Shown: positions 1-10,439, counted from the stretch's first letter. The stretch: DNA of 64,000 bases from Ralstonia condita (GCF_958405655.1 NZ_CATYWO010000004.1:248001-312000), one strand, 5' to 3'. The notes: generated by a model from the letters alone, not told the origin. A program made the numbers and translations.

Positions 1-344
1 CCACGCTGGACATCGTGCCGGAGCTGGTCGCCTTTGCCCGCGACAACCTCTCGCGCAACGGCGTGACCAATGTCAACGTGGTGGAAGCCAGCGGCGCCCA
101 AGGCTGGGGCGACGGCCTGTATGACGTGATCTGCGTGTCGGGCTCGGTGCCGGCCGTGCCGGAAACGCTGCTCAAGCAGCTCAAGGTGGGCGGCCGACTG
201 TCGATCTTCGTCGGCACCGCACCCGTCATGGAAGCGCAGCTCATCACGCGCCTCTCCAACACCGAATACCAGACGCGCAACCTGTTCGAGACGTACGTGA
301 CCCCGCTGGTGGGCATTCCCGCACCGTCGCACTTCCGCTTCTGA
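1..344 (+). CDS. pcm: Protein-L-isoaspartate O-methyltransferase, C-terminal part (partial)
   Basis: The reading frame is open from the left edge of the window (first full codon at base 3), so the start lies outside and only about the last 113 residues are visible. What remains matches the second half of a Rossmann-fold SAM methyltransferase of the PCMT family: a segment reading VPELVAFARDNL, then YDVICVSGSVPAVPETLL and the strand-turn LKVGGRLSIFVG. The family repairs L-isoaspartyl residues in damaged proteins using S-adenosylmethionine. The SAM-binding glycine motif is off the edge and cannot be checked. The gene is followed closely by a rhodanese and a tolC-like gene in the same direction, a familiar Ralstonia/Cupriavidus order. 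Confidence 0.8.
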   Translation, partial: TLDIVPELVAFARDNLSRNGVTNVNVVEASGAQGWGDGLYDVICVSGSVPAVPETLLKQLKVGGRLSIFVGTAPVMEAQLITRLSNTEYQTRNLFETYVTPLVGIPAPSHFRF

Positions 345-369
345 CCCACCCGGCTCTTCCCCAAACATC

Positions 370-702
370 ATGCAACAGCTCGCTCCTACCGCCCTCGCCC
401 AATGGCTCGCCGACGCATCGCGCGCGAAGCCCGTCCTGCTCGACGTGCGCTGGACGGAGGAGCTGGAAATCTGCGCCCTGCCCGGGATCACGCATATCCC
501 GATGGACCAGATTCCACAGCGCGCCGGCGAGCTCAATGCTGACCAAGACATCGTCTGCATCTGTCATCACGGCGGGCGCAGCGCGCAGGTTGCGCAGTTT
601 CTGATCACGCGTGCGGGCTTTGACGCTGCCCGCGTGTACAACCTGCAGGGCGGCGTCCACGCCTGGGCCAACCAGGTGGACCCGCAGATGGCGACGTACT
701 GA
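370..702 (+). CDS. Rhodanese-like domain protein
   Basis: A single rhodanese domain fills the 110 residues. The sequence shows the early LLDVRWTEELE strand, the internal HIPMDQIP turn (the usual H-x-P motif) and the active-site loop C-H-H-G-G-R-S with Cys65 as the expected persulfide-carrying residue, followed by the AQFLITRAGF helix and the NLQGGVHAW end motif. Stand-alone rhodaneses of this size move sulfane sulfur between small molecules or proteins; the physiological substrate cannot be told from sequence. It begins 25 bases after the pcm stop and precedes the tolC-like gene, so co-transcription is likely. Confidence 0.88.
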   Translation: MQQLAPTALAQWLADASRAKPVLLDVRWTEELEICALPGITHIPMDQIPQRAGELNADQDIVCICHHGGRSAQVAQFLITRAGFDAARVYNLQGGVHAWANQVDPQMATY

Positions 703-815
703 TTGGGGAAGCCGCCGCCGGGCGAAATCCTGTCCAGTACCGGCGGTCTGCGGGTCATGGACAGGCTCTGACGCGCCCGCGCCGCCTTCCGACGTTTTCC
801 TCGTTCGGGGGCTTT

Positions 816-2258
816 ATGACTGTTGCTTGCCGTAGCCGCGCACGCATGGCTGTGCGCGGTTCGCTTTTTGTGCTGTGCTGGTCGATCGTGCCGGTGTTCG
901 CATGGGCCCAGGCCCAGTCACCTGGTGTGCCAGCCGCTACCGATCTTCTCTCCGCCTACCGCGCCGCGCTGGCCAACGACCCGCAGTTCGCGTCGGCCCG
1001 CGCGCAATCCCTTGCGCAGCGCGAGAAGCTCACGCAGGGCCGCGCCGGATTGCTGCCGCAGATTGGCGGCGCGTGGAGCTCGACGCGCGTCATTTTCGAC
1101 CAGAACGCGCCGATTGACTTCAACAAGACGTTCTCGTCGACCGGCTGGACGCTGTCGCTCTCGCAGCCGTTGTTCCGCTGGGACCGGTGGGAAACATACA
1201 AGCAAGGCGAGATTGCCGCGCAGGCCGCCGAGGCATCGCTCACGCAGGCGCAACTCGACCTCATCACGCGGACGGCGCAGGCCTACTTCGACGTGCTCAA
1301 CGCGCAGGACACGCTGCAGCTCGCCACGGCCCAGCGTGACGCCATCCAGCAGCAGTACGAGCAGGCGCGCCGCAACTTCGACGTCGGCAACGCCAACATC
1401 ACCGACGCCAATGACGCGCAGGCTCGTCGCGATGCGATCGAAGCAAGTGTCATCGCCGCACGCAGCGATCTCGAGGTCAAACAATCTGCGCTGAAACAGA
1501 TCATTGGCCAGCCCGTGGGCACGCTGGCGAGCGTACGCGCGGGCGCGGCGCTGCCGCAACCGGAACCCGCAAGCGCCGAGCCGTGGGTCGACCAGGCGCG
1601 CAACAGCAACCTGCAGGTGGCCTTGGCGCAGTACAACCTGCAGAGCGCTGAACATGATGTCAAGAAGGCCAAAGCGGGCCACCTGCCCTCGGTGGATCTG
1701 GTCGCGCAGACAGGCCACACGAACGCGAGCGGCAACCAGTACATTCCGTCGCTGCCGGGCGGCGCGCGATTCGACAGCTCGCAGATTGGCGTGCAGGTGT
1801 CGATCCCGCTCTTCGCGGGCGGCGCGATCCAGTCACGCGTGCGCGAGAACATTGCGCTGGAAACCAAGGCGGCGAGCGATCTCGAAACCGTCCGCCGCGC
1901 CGCCGAGCAAGGCGCCCGTCAAGCGTACATCGGCGTGATCGCGGGGTTGGCACAGGTCAAGGCGCTGGAAGCGGCCGAGCTGTCGGCGCGCACCGCATAC
2001 GATTCCAATCAGCTCGCCTACGGCGTGGGCGTGCGCATCGGCACCGATGTGCTGAATGCGCAGGCCCAACTGTTCCAGGCCAGGCGCGATCTGGCTCGCG
2101 CGCGCTATGACACCATCCTCAACGGGCTGCGGCTGAAATCCGCCGCCGGCTCGCTCTCCGAGGCCGACGTCATTCAAGTGAACACGCTGCTCACCGCGAA
2201 TGGTTCCAGCGATATCACGGCCCTGCCGCCCGCGCCTGTTCGAGCAGCAAAGCGGTAA
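816..2258 (+). CDS. tolC: TolC family outer membrane efflux/secretion protein
   Basis: The 480-residue protein has a cleavable signal peptide (hydrophobic stretch at about residues 11-30, ending AWA-QAQ). It then shows two related halves typical of TolC: repeated long helices rich in Ala and Gln, with LLSAYRAALANDPQFASARAQ opening the first half and DLVAQTGHTNASG and IPLFAGGAIQSRV marking beta-strand and turn segments in the second. TolC trimers form the outer-membrane exit duct of type I secretion systems and tripartite efflux pumps. ATG 816 is preferred over the in-frame ATG at 846 because a G-rich ribosome-binding stretch lies just upstream of 816. No inner-membrane pump genes are adjacent, so the partner is encoded elsewhere. 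Confidence 0.9.
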   Translation: MTVACRSRARMAVRGSLFVLCWSIVPVFAWAQAQSPGVPAATDLLSAYRAALANDPQFASARAQSLAQREKLTQGRAGLLPQIGGAWSSTRVIFDQNAPIDFNKTFSSTGWTLSLSQPLFRWDRWETYKQGEIAAQAAEASLTQAQLDLITRTAQAYFDVLNAQDTLQLATAQRDAIQQQYEQARRNFDVGNANITDANDAQARRDAIEASVIAARSDLEVKQSALKQIIGQPVGTLASVRAGAALPQPEPASAEPWVDQARNSNLQVALAQYNLQSAEHDVKKAKAGHLPSVDLVAQTGHTNASGNQYIPSLPGGARFDSSQIGVQVSIPLFAGGAIQSRVRENIALETKAASDLETVRRAAEQGARQAYIGVIAGLAQVKALEAAELSARTAYDSNQLAYGVGVRIGTDVLNAQAQLFQARRDLARARYDTILNGLRLKSAAGSLSEADVIQVNTLLTANGSSDITALPPAPVRAAKR

Positions 2259-2975
2259 TCAGGGCGTTTGACCGTGCTGCGGCGGCGGCAGCGGCCGCTC
2301 AGCAAATTGCAGCAGCGCGCCGCTCGCCGTCTTCCAGATGACCTGGCGGCCGTGCGCGCCGGACGGCGACGGCTGCAGACCTACGGTCGCCAGCGGTGAT
2401 TTGAGCGCCTCCAGAAAGGCCGACTCCAGTTCCATGCGTGCCGGATCGCAGGCCATGCGCGTGGTGACCAGATTGCCGAAACGCATGCCTGAGGCGATTT
2501 TTTCGTACGGCCCGGTAAACCGATTGCAGCCCGCATAGCCAGACGCCACGCCGTTGGCCGCCTCGAGCCCGGCACTGAAGTCAATCGCGATCGGCTGTGC
2601 TGCTGGGTCCGCACCGTCGCCTTCGGCCGACGGCAACTCTTTGGGCGCGGCGCCCGGTTCCTGCCAGCGCACCAGCACGAAGCGCGATCGGCCTTCACCC
2701 TGGGCCTGGCTCAGCGTCGCCTGGCCGGGATTGGGCGCGCTATTGGCGGGCACCGGCTTGGTTTCAGGCGTTGAGGCCGATTGCGCAACCGGGGCCGACG
2801 CCACTCCAGCGCCAGAGGCGGTTGCTGCTGGTACGGGGTGGGACGAAACAGCCGGCGTCATGCAACCGGCACCGATGATGGTAGCCGCTGTCACTGCGGC
2901 CAGGGCGGCCGCCGCCAACACCACGCGGCGCGGCGTCTGCAGCAAGGTCGACTTGGAACGATTCGATTGAGACAT
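2259..2975 (-). CDS. META-domain lipoprotein
   Basis: The open frame extends upstream, but the start at 2975 gives a clean lipoprotein signal: basic MSQSNRSK, a hydrophobic Ala-rich segment and the lipobox IGAGC. A low-complexity Ala/Pro/Ser linker follows. The C-terminal half (SGYAGCNRFTGPYE, then RMACDPARMELESAFLEAL) matches the META/HslJ family: the CNRF-x-G motif and the paired cysteine near MACD are hallmarks. HslJ-type proteins are linked to heat and novobiocin resistance in E. coli; the role here is unknown. The gene converges on tolC, with the two stop codons abutting at 2258/2259. Confidence 0.8.
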   Translation of the reverse strand: MSQSNRSKSTLLQTPRRVVLAAAALAAVTAATIIGAGCMTPAVSSHPVPAATASGAGVASAPVAQSASTPETKPVPANSAPNPGQATLSQAQGEGRSRFVLVRWQEPGAAPKELPSAEGDGADPAAQPIAIDFSAGLEAANGVASGYAGCNRFTGPYEKIASGMRFGNLVTTRMACDPARMELESAFLEALKSPLATVGLQPSPSGAHGRQVIWKTASGALLQFAERPLPPPQHGQTP

Positions 2976-3078
2976 GAGCGGATCGTAAAGAATAACAAGA
3001 TACAAACTGCACGAAGAGCCGTTAGTCTGCTCCTCGCGCAATGAGTTCGCACCTTCCGTTCCGGATGGAGCAACCGGG

Positions 3079-4395
3079 TCAGAGCGTCGGCAGCACCAGT
3101 GATGCCACGGCCTCCACGGTACGCGCGGTGGCGCCACCGTGCGTGGCGGCAAATGCCAACGCGGCGCGCGAGGCAGCGTCGCGCGCATCGGCATCGTAGA
3201 GCCACGTATCGATCACGCGCATCACCTCGCTCGCATCCTGCACCTGCACGCAGGCGCCGGCAGCGACCGCATCACGCGTGGCTTGCGCAAAATTGAAGGT
3301 GTGCGGACCGATGACGACGGGGGTTCCGACCGCACATGCCTCGATCAGGTTCTGCCCACCCAGTGGCAAGAGGCTTCCGCCAATGAAGGCGGCTTCGGCG
3401 GCGGCGTAATACAGCGGCATCTCGCCCATCGAATCACCGAGGAGCACATCCGCATCCGCCAGCCCCACACCATTCGCCACGCCGGCACCGGACACGGTCA
3501 ACGCACTGCGGCGAACCACGCGCAGGCCTGCACGCTCCGCGAGTTGGGCTGCCTCGTCAAAGCGCTGCGGGTGCCGCGGAACCAGGATCAACAAGGGATG
3601 CCGACGACCAACGTGCCGCGCCCGATGGGCCTGCCAGGCGTCGAGCAACAGCGACTCTTCCCCCTCACGGGTGCTGGCGGCAACCCACGCGGCGCGTCCG
3701 CCCAGCGCGTCACGCAACACGCGGCCAGCCATGATCTGGTCGACGTGCGGCGTGATGTCGAACTTCAGGTTACCGGTCACGCGCACGCGCGGTACACCCA
3801 GCGAGCGATAGCGATCGGCATCGTCCGGCGTCTGCGCCAGGACGGCGGATAGCTGCGCGTAGGTCTCGCGCGCTGCCTCGCCGAGCTTTGCCGTGCGCCG
3901 ATGGCTGCGTGCCGACAGGCGTCCGTTGACCAGGACCATCGGCACACCTGCGGCAGAGGCGCGCTCAATCAGCACGGGCCAGATTTCGGTTTCCATCAAC
4001 AAGCCGAGCCGCGGCTGGAAATGGCGCAGGAATCGATCGACCGCGCTAGGCAGGTCGTACGGCAGATACGCCTGGATGACGCGGCCGTTGCGCTGTGCCG
4101 CGAATTCGGCCCCGGTGCGCCGACCGGTCGGCGTCATGTGCGTGAGCAGAACGGCGTGGTGCGGGAAGCGCGCAAGCAGCGCATCGATGAGCGGCTGCGC
4201 GGCACGCGTCTCGCCGACGGACACCGCATGCACCCACAACAGCGGGCGGTCTGGATTGACCCGTGGCGGATAGAAGCCGAGTCGCTCGCCGACATGCTTG
4301 CGATAGCCGGGTTCCTTACGGCCGCGCCACCACAGGCGCAACAGCGCGAAGGGCAACGCAATGCGCCACAGCCAGCGATACAGGACACGCAGCAT
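3079..4395 (-). CDS. waaA: 3-deoxy-D-manno-octulosonic acid (Kdo) transferase
   Basis: This is the GT30 enzyme that adds Kdo from CMP-Kdo to lipid A precursor at the inner membrane. The 438-residue product starts with a hydrophobic anchor (MLRVLYRWLWRIALPFALL), then the conserved WVHAVSVGETRAA block, where Glu62 is the expected catalytic base, followed by LLTHMTPTGR and, in the C-terminal GT-B domain, LGGQNLIEACAVGTPVVIGPH. The start at 4395 is set by the family length and by a TGATG overlap with the upstream waaC stop, which implies translational coupling. The frame runs open further upstream, but that part is antisense to waaC codons. Confidence 0.95.
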   Translation of the reverse strand: MLRVLYRWLWRIALPFALLRLWWRGRKEPGYRKHVGERLGFYPPRVNPDRPLLWVHAVSVGETRAAQPLIDALLARFPHHAVLLTHMTPTGRRTGAEFAAQRNGRVIQAYLPYDLPSAVDRFLRHFQPRLGLLMETEIWPVLIERASAAGVPMVLVNGRLSARSHRRTAKLGEAARETYAQLSAVLAQTPDDADRYRSLGVPRVRVTGNLKFDITPHVDQIMAGRVLRDALGGRAAWVAASTREGEESLLLDAWQAHRARHVGRRHPLLILVPRHPQRFDEAAQLAERAGLRVVRRSALTVSGAGVANGVGLADADVLLGDSMGEMPLYYAAAEAAFIGGSLLPLGGQNLIEACAVGTPVVIGPHTFNFAQATRDAVAAGACVQVQDASEVMRVIDTWLYDADARDAASRAALAFAATHGGATARTVEAVASLVLPTL

Positions 4396-5393
4396 CACAG
4401 CACACCCAATGCGCGCAGCGCGTCGAGCGCCTGGGCGCTGGTTGGATGGGCCTCGGCACTGCCAAGATCGTGCACGTTCGGGGTCCAGTAACCGCCTGTT
4501 CGCCACGACGTGGTGAAGTTGTAAAGCGCCACCGTCGGTTTGCACAGCGCGGCGGCGATGTGCACGAGGCCGGTATCCACGCCGACGACGGCTGCGGCCT
4601 GATCGAGGAAGGCTGTCACTTGCGGCAGCGACATGCGCGGCGGGATGACCACGCGCCCGACCGTGCCCGGCACCGCAGCGACGATCGCTTCGCGGATCGC
4701 CTCGCTGGTGCGGCGTTCCGCTTCGCTGCCCCACGGCAAGACGATCGCGTAGCCGCGCACCAACAACGCGCGCGCGACATCGACCCACGCTGCCTGGGGC
4801 CAACCCTTGTCGGCACGCGAGGTCGCGTGGACGAGCGCAACGTACGGGCGCGGCAGCGAGAACGGTAATTCGGCGGGCGGCTGCAGGCCGAAGTCGATCG
4901 TATCCGGGACGGCGTAGCCGAGTGCCTCGGCCACCATGCGGCGCGATCGCTCGACCACGTGAACGCGCTGTTCCATCACCACCTTGCGCTGGTAGAACAG
5001 CTTTGCGATGGGCTCGTAGCCCGCCCCCTCCGTGCGGTTGCCCAGCCCAGCGACGAAGCCGCTTGGTGTCAGTTTGGCCTGTGCGGCAATCAGCGCCGTC
5101 TTGATCAGGCCCTGCGTGTCGAGCACGGCGTCATATGGCTTGGCTCGCAGCGCTCGGCGGAAAGCCGCCATCTCGCGCCACGTTTCGCCGGAGGCCAGTG
5201 ACTTGCGCCAGCGCCGTAACGCAAACGGAATCACCTGATGCACGCCACGCACGATGCGCACGATGCCGGCAAAGCCCTCTTCGACCACCCAGTCGATCTC
5301 GGCATCCGGATGGGCTCGCAGAATATCCGCCACAACCGGCGTGCAGTGCACCACATCGCCAAGCGATGACACCTTGACGATCAGCACATGCAT
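4395..5393 (-). CDS. waaC: Lipopolysaccharide heptosyltransferase I
   Basis: This GT9 enzyme adds the first L-glycero-D-manno-heptose to Kdo2-lipid A from ADP-heptose. The 332-residue protein starts MHVLIVKVSSLGDVVHCTPV, the standard WaaC N-terminus. It contains DAVLDTQGLIKTALIA, the VHATSRADKGWP nucleotide-sugar region and the VGVDTGLVHIAAALCKPTVALY motif of the C-terminal domain. It overlaps waaA by one base, so the two inner-core genes form one unit. The start at 5393 was chosen because the residues upstream of it in the open frame are not family-like. Confidence 0.94.
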   Translation of the reverse strand: MHVLIVKVSSLGDVVHCTPVVADILRAHPDAEIDWVVEEGFAGIVRIVRGVHQVIPFALRRWRKSLASGETWREMAAFRRALRAKPYDAVLDTQGLIKTALIAAQAKLTPSGFVAGLGNRTEGAGYEPIAKLFYQRKVVMEQRVHVVERSRRMVAEALGYAVPDTIDFGLQPPAELPFSLPRPYVALVHATSRADKGWPQAAWVDVARALLVRGYAIVLPWGSEAERRTSEAIREAIVAAVPGTVGRVVIPPRMSLPQVTAFLDQAAAVVGVDTGLVHIAAALCKPTVALYNFTTSWRTGGYWTPNVHDLGSAEAHPTSAQALDALRALGVL

Positions 5394-5436
5394 GCCGGCA
5401 TCCTTTCCCCCAACGTCATGAATGCGAACCCTGCGA

Positions 5437-6825
5437 TCAGAACGGCAGATTCGCGTCCGGCTTTTCGGCCAGGATCGCGCGACGGAACTGGGCCTGGATG
5501 CGCGCCATCGCGGCATCGTTGTCGGCTTCAAAGCGCATCACGACCACCGGCGTCGTGTTGGATGGCCGCGCCAGACCGAAACCGTCTTCGTATTCCACAC
5601 GCACACCATCGATGCGGATGACTTCCTTGGCGCCCTCGAATCTGGCGTTGGCCTTGATCTTGTCGAGCAGCGCGAAGGGTTCGCCCTCCGCGCACTTCAA
5701 CTGCAGCTCGGGCGTGCAGTGCGAATTCGGCAGCGCGTTGAGCGTGGCGCTCGGATCCGCCAGGCGCGAGACGATCTCGAGCAGGCGGGCGCCCGTGTAC
5801 AAGCCATCGTCAAAACCGTACCAGCGATCCTTGAAGAAGATGTGGCCGCTCATCTCGCCGGCCAGCGGTGCGCCGGTTTCCTTCAGCTTGGCCTTGACCA
5901 GCGAATGGCCGGTCTTCCACATCGTGGCCTTGCCGCCATGCTCGCGAATGAACGGGGCCAGCTTGCCCGTGCACTTCACGTCGAAGATGATCTCGCCGCC
6001 CGGGTTGCGCGAGAGCACTTCCTGCGCGAACAGCATCAACTGGCGGTCGGGGAAGATGACTTGGCCGTCTTTCGTGACCACGCCCAGGCGGTCGCCATCG
6101 CCGTCGAAGGCGAGGCCCAGTTCGCAATCCGTCGTCTGCAGGGCGTGGATCAGGTCCTGCAGATTTTCAACGTGAGCGGGATCCGGATGGTGATTCGGGA
6201 AGTGGCCGTCCACCTCGCAGAAGAGCTCCGTCACGTCGCAGCCCATTGCACGGAACAGCGCCGGCGCAAAGGCGCCTGCCACGCCATTGCCGCAATCCAC
6301 GGCAATCTTCATCGGGCGGGCAAGCTTCACGTCCGAAACGATGCGGTCGATGTACTGCTGGCGGATATCCACCTGGACGTAGTCGCCGGCGCCTTCGGTG
6401 AAATCGCCTTGTTCGATGCGCGTGCGCAGCGCCTGGATCTGGTCGCCGTAGATGGCCTGGCCAGCCAACACCATCTTGAAACCGTTGTAGTCCGGCGGGT
6501 TGTGGCTGCCGGTGACCATCACGCCCGATGTGGCGCGGCGGCCAGCCAGCTCGATGTTCGTGCCGAAGTAGACCATCGGTGTGGCCACGAGCCCCAGATC
6601 GATCACATCGACGCCGCTGGCGCGCAGGCCGTCGGCCAGAGCTGCCAGGAGATCAGGGCCCGACAGACGGCCGTCGCGCCCGACCACCACGGCGGATTCG
6701 CCCTTCGCGCGTGCTCCCGAGCCGAAAGCGCGGCCGATCAGGCGTGCGGTGTCGGCATCGACGGTTTTTCCGACGATGCCGCGGATGTCGTAGGCTTTGA
6801 AGATGGTGGGGGTGAGTTGTGTCAT
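5437..6825 (-). CDS. manB: Phosphomannomutase/phosphoglucomutase
   Basis: This alpha-D-phosphohexomutase family enzyme interconverts hexose 1- and 6-phosphates. The active-site phosphoserine loop TGSHNPPDYNGFK has Ser107, the metal loop FDGDGDRLG has Asp241/243/245, and a C-terminal phosphate-binding loop reads RPSNTTPVVVMRFEA. The 462-residue length fits the AlgC/PMM-PGM class, which makes mannose-1-P or glucose-1-P. Placed between the LPS-core genes and rfbBACD, it probably supplies glucose-1-P for dTDP-sugar synthesis, though GDP-mannose supply is also possible. Its start faces the rfbB promoter region, so the two units are divergently transcribed. Other reasonable symbols are pgm or algC. 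Confidence 0.92.
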   Translation of the reverse strand: MTQLTPTIFKAYDIRGIVGKTVDADTARLIGRAFGSGARAKGESAVVVGRDGRLSGPDLLAALADGLRASGVDVIDLGLVATPMVYFGTNIELAGRRATSGVMVTGSHNPPDYNGFKMVLAGQAIYGDQIQALRTRIEQGDFTEGAGDYVQVDIRQQYIDRIVSDVKLARPMKIAVDCGNGVAGAFAPALFRAMGCDVTELFCEVDGHFPNHHPDPAHVENLQDLIHALQTTDCELGLAFDGDGDRLGVVTKDGQVIFPDRQLMLFAQEVLSRNPGGEIIFDVKCTGKLAPFIREHGGKATMWKTGHSLVKAKLKETGAPLAGEMSGHIFFKDRWYGFDDGLYTGARLLEIVSRLADPSATLNALPNSHCTPELQLKCAEGEPFALLDKIKANARFEGAKEVIRIDGVRVEYEDGFGLARPSNTTPVVVMRFEADNDAAMARIQAQFRRAILAEKPDANLPF

Positions 6826-6874
6826 GAAGTTCTGAGCACGTCTAAACGCAGTGCTCGGCGAATGTTACAAGTGG

Positions 6875-6905
6875 TTTCGGATTCTAACCTTTGACCCTTT
6901 ATAAT
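6875..6905 (+). promoter_or_regulatory. Likely sigma-70 promoter of the O-antigen operon
   Basis: A perfect TATAAT lies at 6900-6905, about 100 bases before the rfbB start. The -35 position is weak (TTCGGA at 6876-6881 with an 18-base spacer). A TTGACC at 6891 is too close to serve. The sequence is distinctly AT-rich against its surroundings. A leader of roughly 95 bases would follow. I looked for the ops/JUMPstart core GGCGGTAG and did not find it. Confidence 0.5.
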
Positions 6906-7006
6906 AACTGGCTGGCTCTCGTGAGCCGTCCGCCACTTCCCACAATCGCGGGACTGGTCCCTCGTCTAGGTCCTCCCTCCGCGCAACGACTACCCTTACA
7001 AATCGT

Positions 7007-8071
7007 ATGATCTTGATTACAGGCGGCGCCGGCTTCATCGGCGCCAACTTCGTTCTGGATTGGCTGCGCGGTTCCGACGAGCCAGTGGTCAACGTCGACA
7101 AGCTGACATACGCCGGCAACCTGAAAACGCTTGCATCACTCGACGGAGATGTTAGGCATACGTTCGTTCGCGCAGATATCTGCGATCGGACTGCATTGGA
7201 CAGCCTGTTAGCAAAATATGCTCCCCGAGCGATCGTGCATTTTGCGGCGGAAAGCCACGTCGATCGGTCGATTCACGGACCGGCGGACTTCGTGCAGACG
7301 AACGTGGTCGGCACGTTCACCCTGCTCGAGGCCGCGCGTGCGTACTGGAACAAGTTAGAGGGTTCGGCACGCGAAGGCTTCCGGTTCCATCACGTTTCCA
7401 CCGATGAGGTCTATGGGTCGCTCGGCGTGGACGACGCACCGTTCACGGAAACGACGCCCTACGCCCCCAACAGTCCGTACTCTGCATCGAAAGCAGGTTC
7501 AGACCATTTGGTCCGCGCCTACTTCCATACCTATGGGATGCCGGTCCTGACGACCAACTGCTCGAATAACTACGGCCCGTATCATTTCCCCGAGAAACTC
7601 ATTCCGTTGATGATTGCGAACGCCCTGGCGGGCAAGCCCCTGCCGGTGTACGGCGATGGCCTTAATGTGAGGGATTGGCTATATGTCGGCGACCACTGCG
7701 CCGCGATCCGCCGTGTGCTTGAAGCCGGCAAAGTGGGCGAGGTCTACAACGTCGGAGGCTGGAACGAGAAAAACAACCTAGAAGTCGTCCATACGTTGTG
7801 CGATCTTCTCGATACATTAAAGCCGCGCGAACAAGGCGGCTCGTATCGCGAACAGATTACCTTCGTGAAGGACCGCCCCGGCCATGATCGCCGCTATGCA
7901 ATCGACGCACGCAAGCTCGAGCGCGAACTGAACTGGAAACCGGCAGAAACCTTTGAAACCGGTTTGCGCAAGACGGTCGAATGGTATCTCGCTAATCAGG
8001 AGTGGGTGGCGGACGTGACGTCTGGCGCCTATCGGGAGTGGGTCAACATGAACTATGGCGGCCGCCACTAA
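7007..8071 (+). CDS. rfbB: dTDP-glucose 4,6-dehydratase
   Basis: This extended short-chain dehydrogenase converts dTDP-glucose to dTDP-4-keto-6-deoxyglucose, the branch point for rhamnose and for the 3-amino sugar encoded downstream. The 354 residues show the NAD-binding TGGAGFIG at residues 5-12, the family triad TDE (132-134) in HVSTDEVYG, and the Tyr158-x3-Lys162 pair in YSASK. It opens the O-antigen operon, about 100 bases after a TATAAT box. The spacing to rfbA is 15 bases. Confidence 0.97.
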   Translation: MILITGGAGFIGANFVLDWLRGSDEPVVNVDKLTYAGNLKTLASLDGDVRHTFVRADICDRTALDSLLAKYAPRAIVHFAAESHVDRSIHGPADFVQTNVVGTFTLLEAARAYWNKLEGSAREGFRFHHVSTDEVYGSLGVDDAPFTETTPYAPNSPYSASKAGSDHLVRAYFHTYGMPVLTTNCSNNYGPYHFPEKLIPLMIANALAGKPLPVYGDGLNVRDWLYVGDHCAAIRRVLEAGKVGEVYNVGGWNEKNNLEVVHTLCDLLDTLKPREQGGSYREQITFVKDRPGHDRRYAIDARKLERELNWKPAETFETGLRKTVEWYLANQEWVADVTSGAYREWVNMNYGGRH

Positions 8072-8086
8072 CCAACCGGATTTTTC

Positions 8087-8967
<881 letters not shown>

Positions 8968-8971
<4 letters not shown>

Positions 8972-9522
8972 ACCTCAACGTTACAGAAACTTCCCTGCCG
9001 GACGTGCTCATCTTGGAGCCCAAGGTCTACGGTGACAACCGCGGCTTCTTTTTTGAGAGCTTCAACGCCCGGGAATTCGAGGCCTTGACCGGCGTCAACA
9101 CGCCATTCGTGCAGGACAACCACTCAATGTCCCGCAAGGGGGTTCTGCGTGGCATGCATTATCAGATCCAGCATGCTCAAGGGAAATTGGTCCGCGTGAC
9201 TTCCGGCGAAGTTTTTGACGTCGCCGTCGATCTGCGCAAATCTTCATCGACCTTCGGCAAGTGGGTCGGTGTCCACATGTCGGCCGATAACAAACGTCAG
9301 TTGTGGGTGCCTCCCGGCTTCGCACACGGCTTCCTGGTCTTGAGCGAAACCGCCGAGTTCCTCTACAAGACGACCGACTATTGGTATCCGGAGCACGAGC
9401 GGTCCGTGGTGTGGAACGATCCCACGATTGCTATCGAATGGCCGCTAGCGGGCATTGAGCCCATCCTGGCGGCAAAAGATGCCGCAGCTGCAACGTTCGC
9501 CAACGCCGAGGTCTTCGTATGA
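8968..9522 (+). CDS. rfbC: dTDP-4-dehydrorhamnose 3,5-epimerase
   Basis: This cupin-fold epimerase acts on dTDP-4-keto-6-deoxyglucose on the way to dTDP-L-rhamnose. The catalytic His64 is in RGMHYQ; the VPPGFAHGFLVLSE segment and YKTTDYWYPEHER carry the other conserved residues. The length of 184 residues is typical. It overlaps both rfbA (ATGA, 8968) and rfbD (ATGA, 9519), so all three are translated as a coupled set. Confidence 0.97.
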
Positions 9523-10439
9523 CCAGACGCTCGCGACCGCGCATCGTCGTGACGGGTACGAGGGGCCAGGTTGGATGGGAACTGCTGCGCAGCCTGCAAG
9601 GTCTGGGGGAGATCATCAGCATCGACCGCTCCGTGGTGGATCTGTCGCGCCTGAACGCGGTGCGCGCGCTAGTCCGCAGCATGGAACCGTCGATCCTCGT
9701 CAATGCCGCCGCCTACACTGCCGTTGATAAGGCGGAACAGCAGCGAGAGGAGGCATTCCTGCTCAATGCCGATCTTCCGGGCGTCCTTGCCGAGGAGTGC
9801 AAGCGCGCGCAAGCTGCGTTCATCCATTACTCCACAGACTATGTATTCGACGGCTGCAAGGACGGTGCCTACACGGAAACGGACGCCACCAATCCATTGA
9901 ACGTCTACGGCGCATCCAAGCTGGCGGGCGAGCACAACGCATTGAGCGCAAATCCAGCCACCCTGGTTTTCCGCACCAGCTGGGTGTATGGTGCGCTCGG
10001 CAAAAACTTCTTGACCACAATTCAACGGCTCGCGAAGGAGCGTCCGCAATTGCGTGTCGTCGCCGACCAGATCGGCGCGCCCACATGGGCACGCACAATT
10101 GCTGACCTGACCGCCCATATCGCCGCTCGTGGGCTCGGCAACATGCCAGCCACTCCGGCTTGGTGGGCGACCCATGGTGGTGTGTATCACCTGACCAGCA
10201 GCGGCAGCACAAGTTGGCACGGGTTTGCAGAGGCGATTCTGCGGCAATCAGGCATTACTGGCGTGACCGTTGAGCCGATCCCTGCAGCGGAATACCCAAC
10301 ACCGGCGGTTCGACCAAGCAACTCGCGACTAGCGCTAGACAAGTTGGAGTTGGTTTTCGGGCTTCAACCAGAAAACTGGGAGCACTCGCTGACCAAGTGT
10401 CTCGCCCCTACCTCAGTCGAACGAATTCATGCTAACTAA
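9519..10439 (+). CDS. rfbD: dTDP-4-dehydrorhamnose reductase
   Basis: This NADPH-dependent SDR performs the last step to dTDP-L-rhamnose. It has the GTRGQVG nucleotide loop at residues 13-19, VNAAAYTAVDKAE, DYVFDG and the YGASKLAGE catalytic Tyr-x3-Lys. At 306 residues it is normal length. The stop lies inside the start of the next gene (fdtA/qdtA-like, 10429), an 11-base overlap that ties the rhamnose block to the amino-sugar block. Confidence 0.96.
   Translation: MTRRSRPRIVVTGTRGQVGWELLRSLQGLGEIISIDRSVVDLSRLNAVRALVRSMEPSILVNAAAYTAVDKAEQQREEAFLLNADLPGVLAEECKRAQAAFIHYSTDYVFDGCKDGAYTETDATNPLNVYGASKLAGEHNALSANPATLVFRTSWVYGALGKNFLTTIQRLAKERPQLRVVADQIGAPTWARTIADLTAHIAARGLGNMPATPAWWATHGGVYHLTSSGSTSWHGFAEAILRQSGITGVTVEPIPAAEYPTPAVRPSNSRLALDKLELVFGLQPENWEHSLTKCLAPTSVERIHAN

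Noticed and set aside
6826..7006. JUMPstart/ops element expected ahead of some O-antigen operons
   Set aside because: The GGCGGTAG core is absent on the sense strand in the leader.
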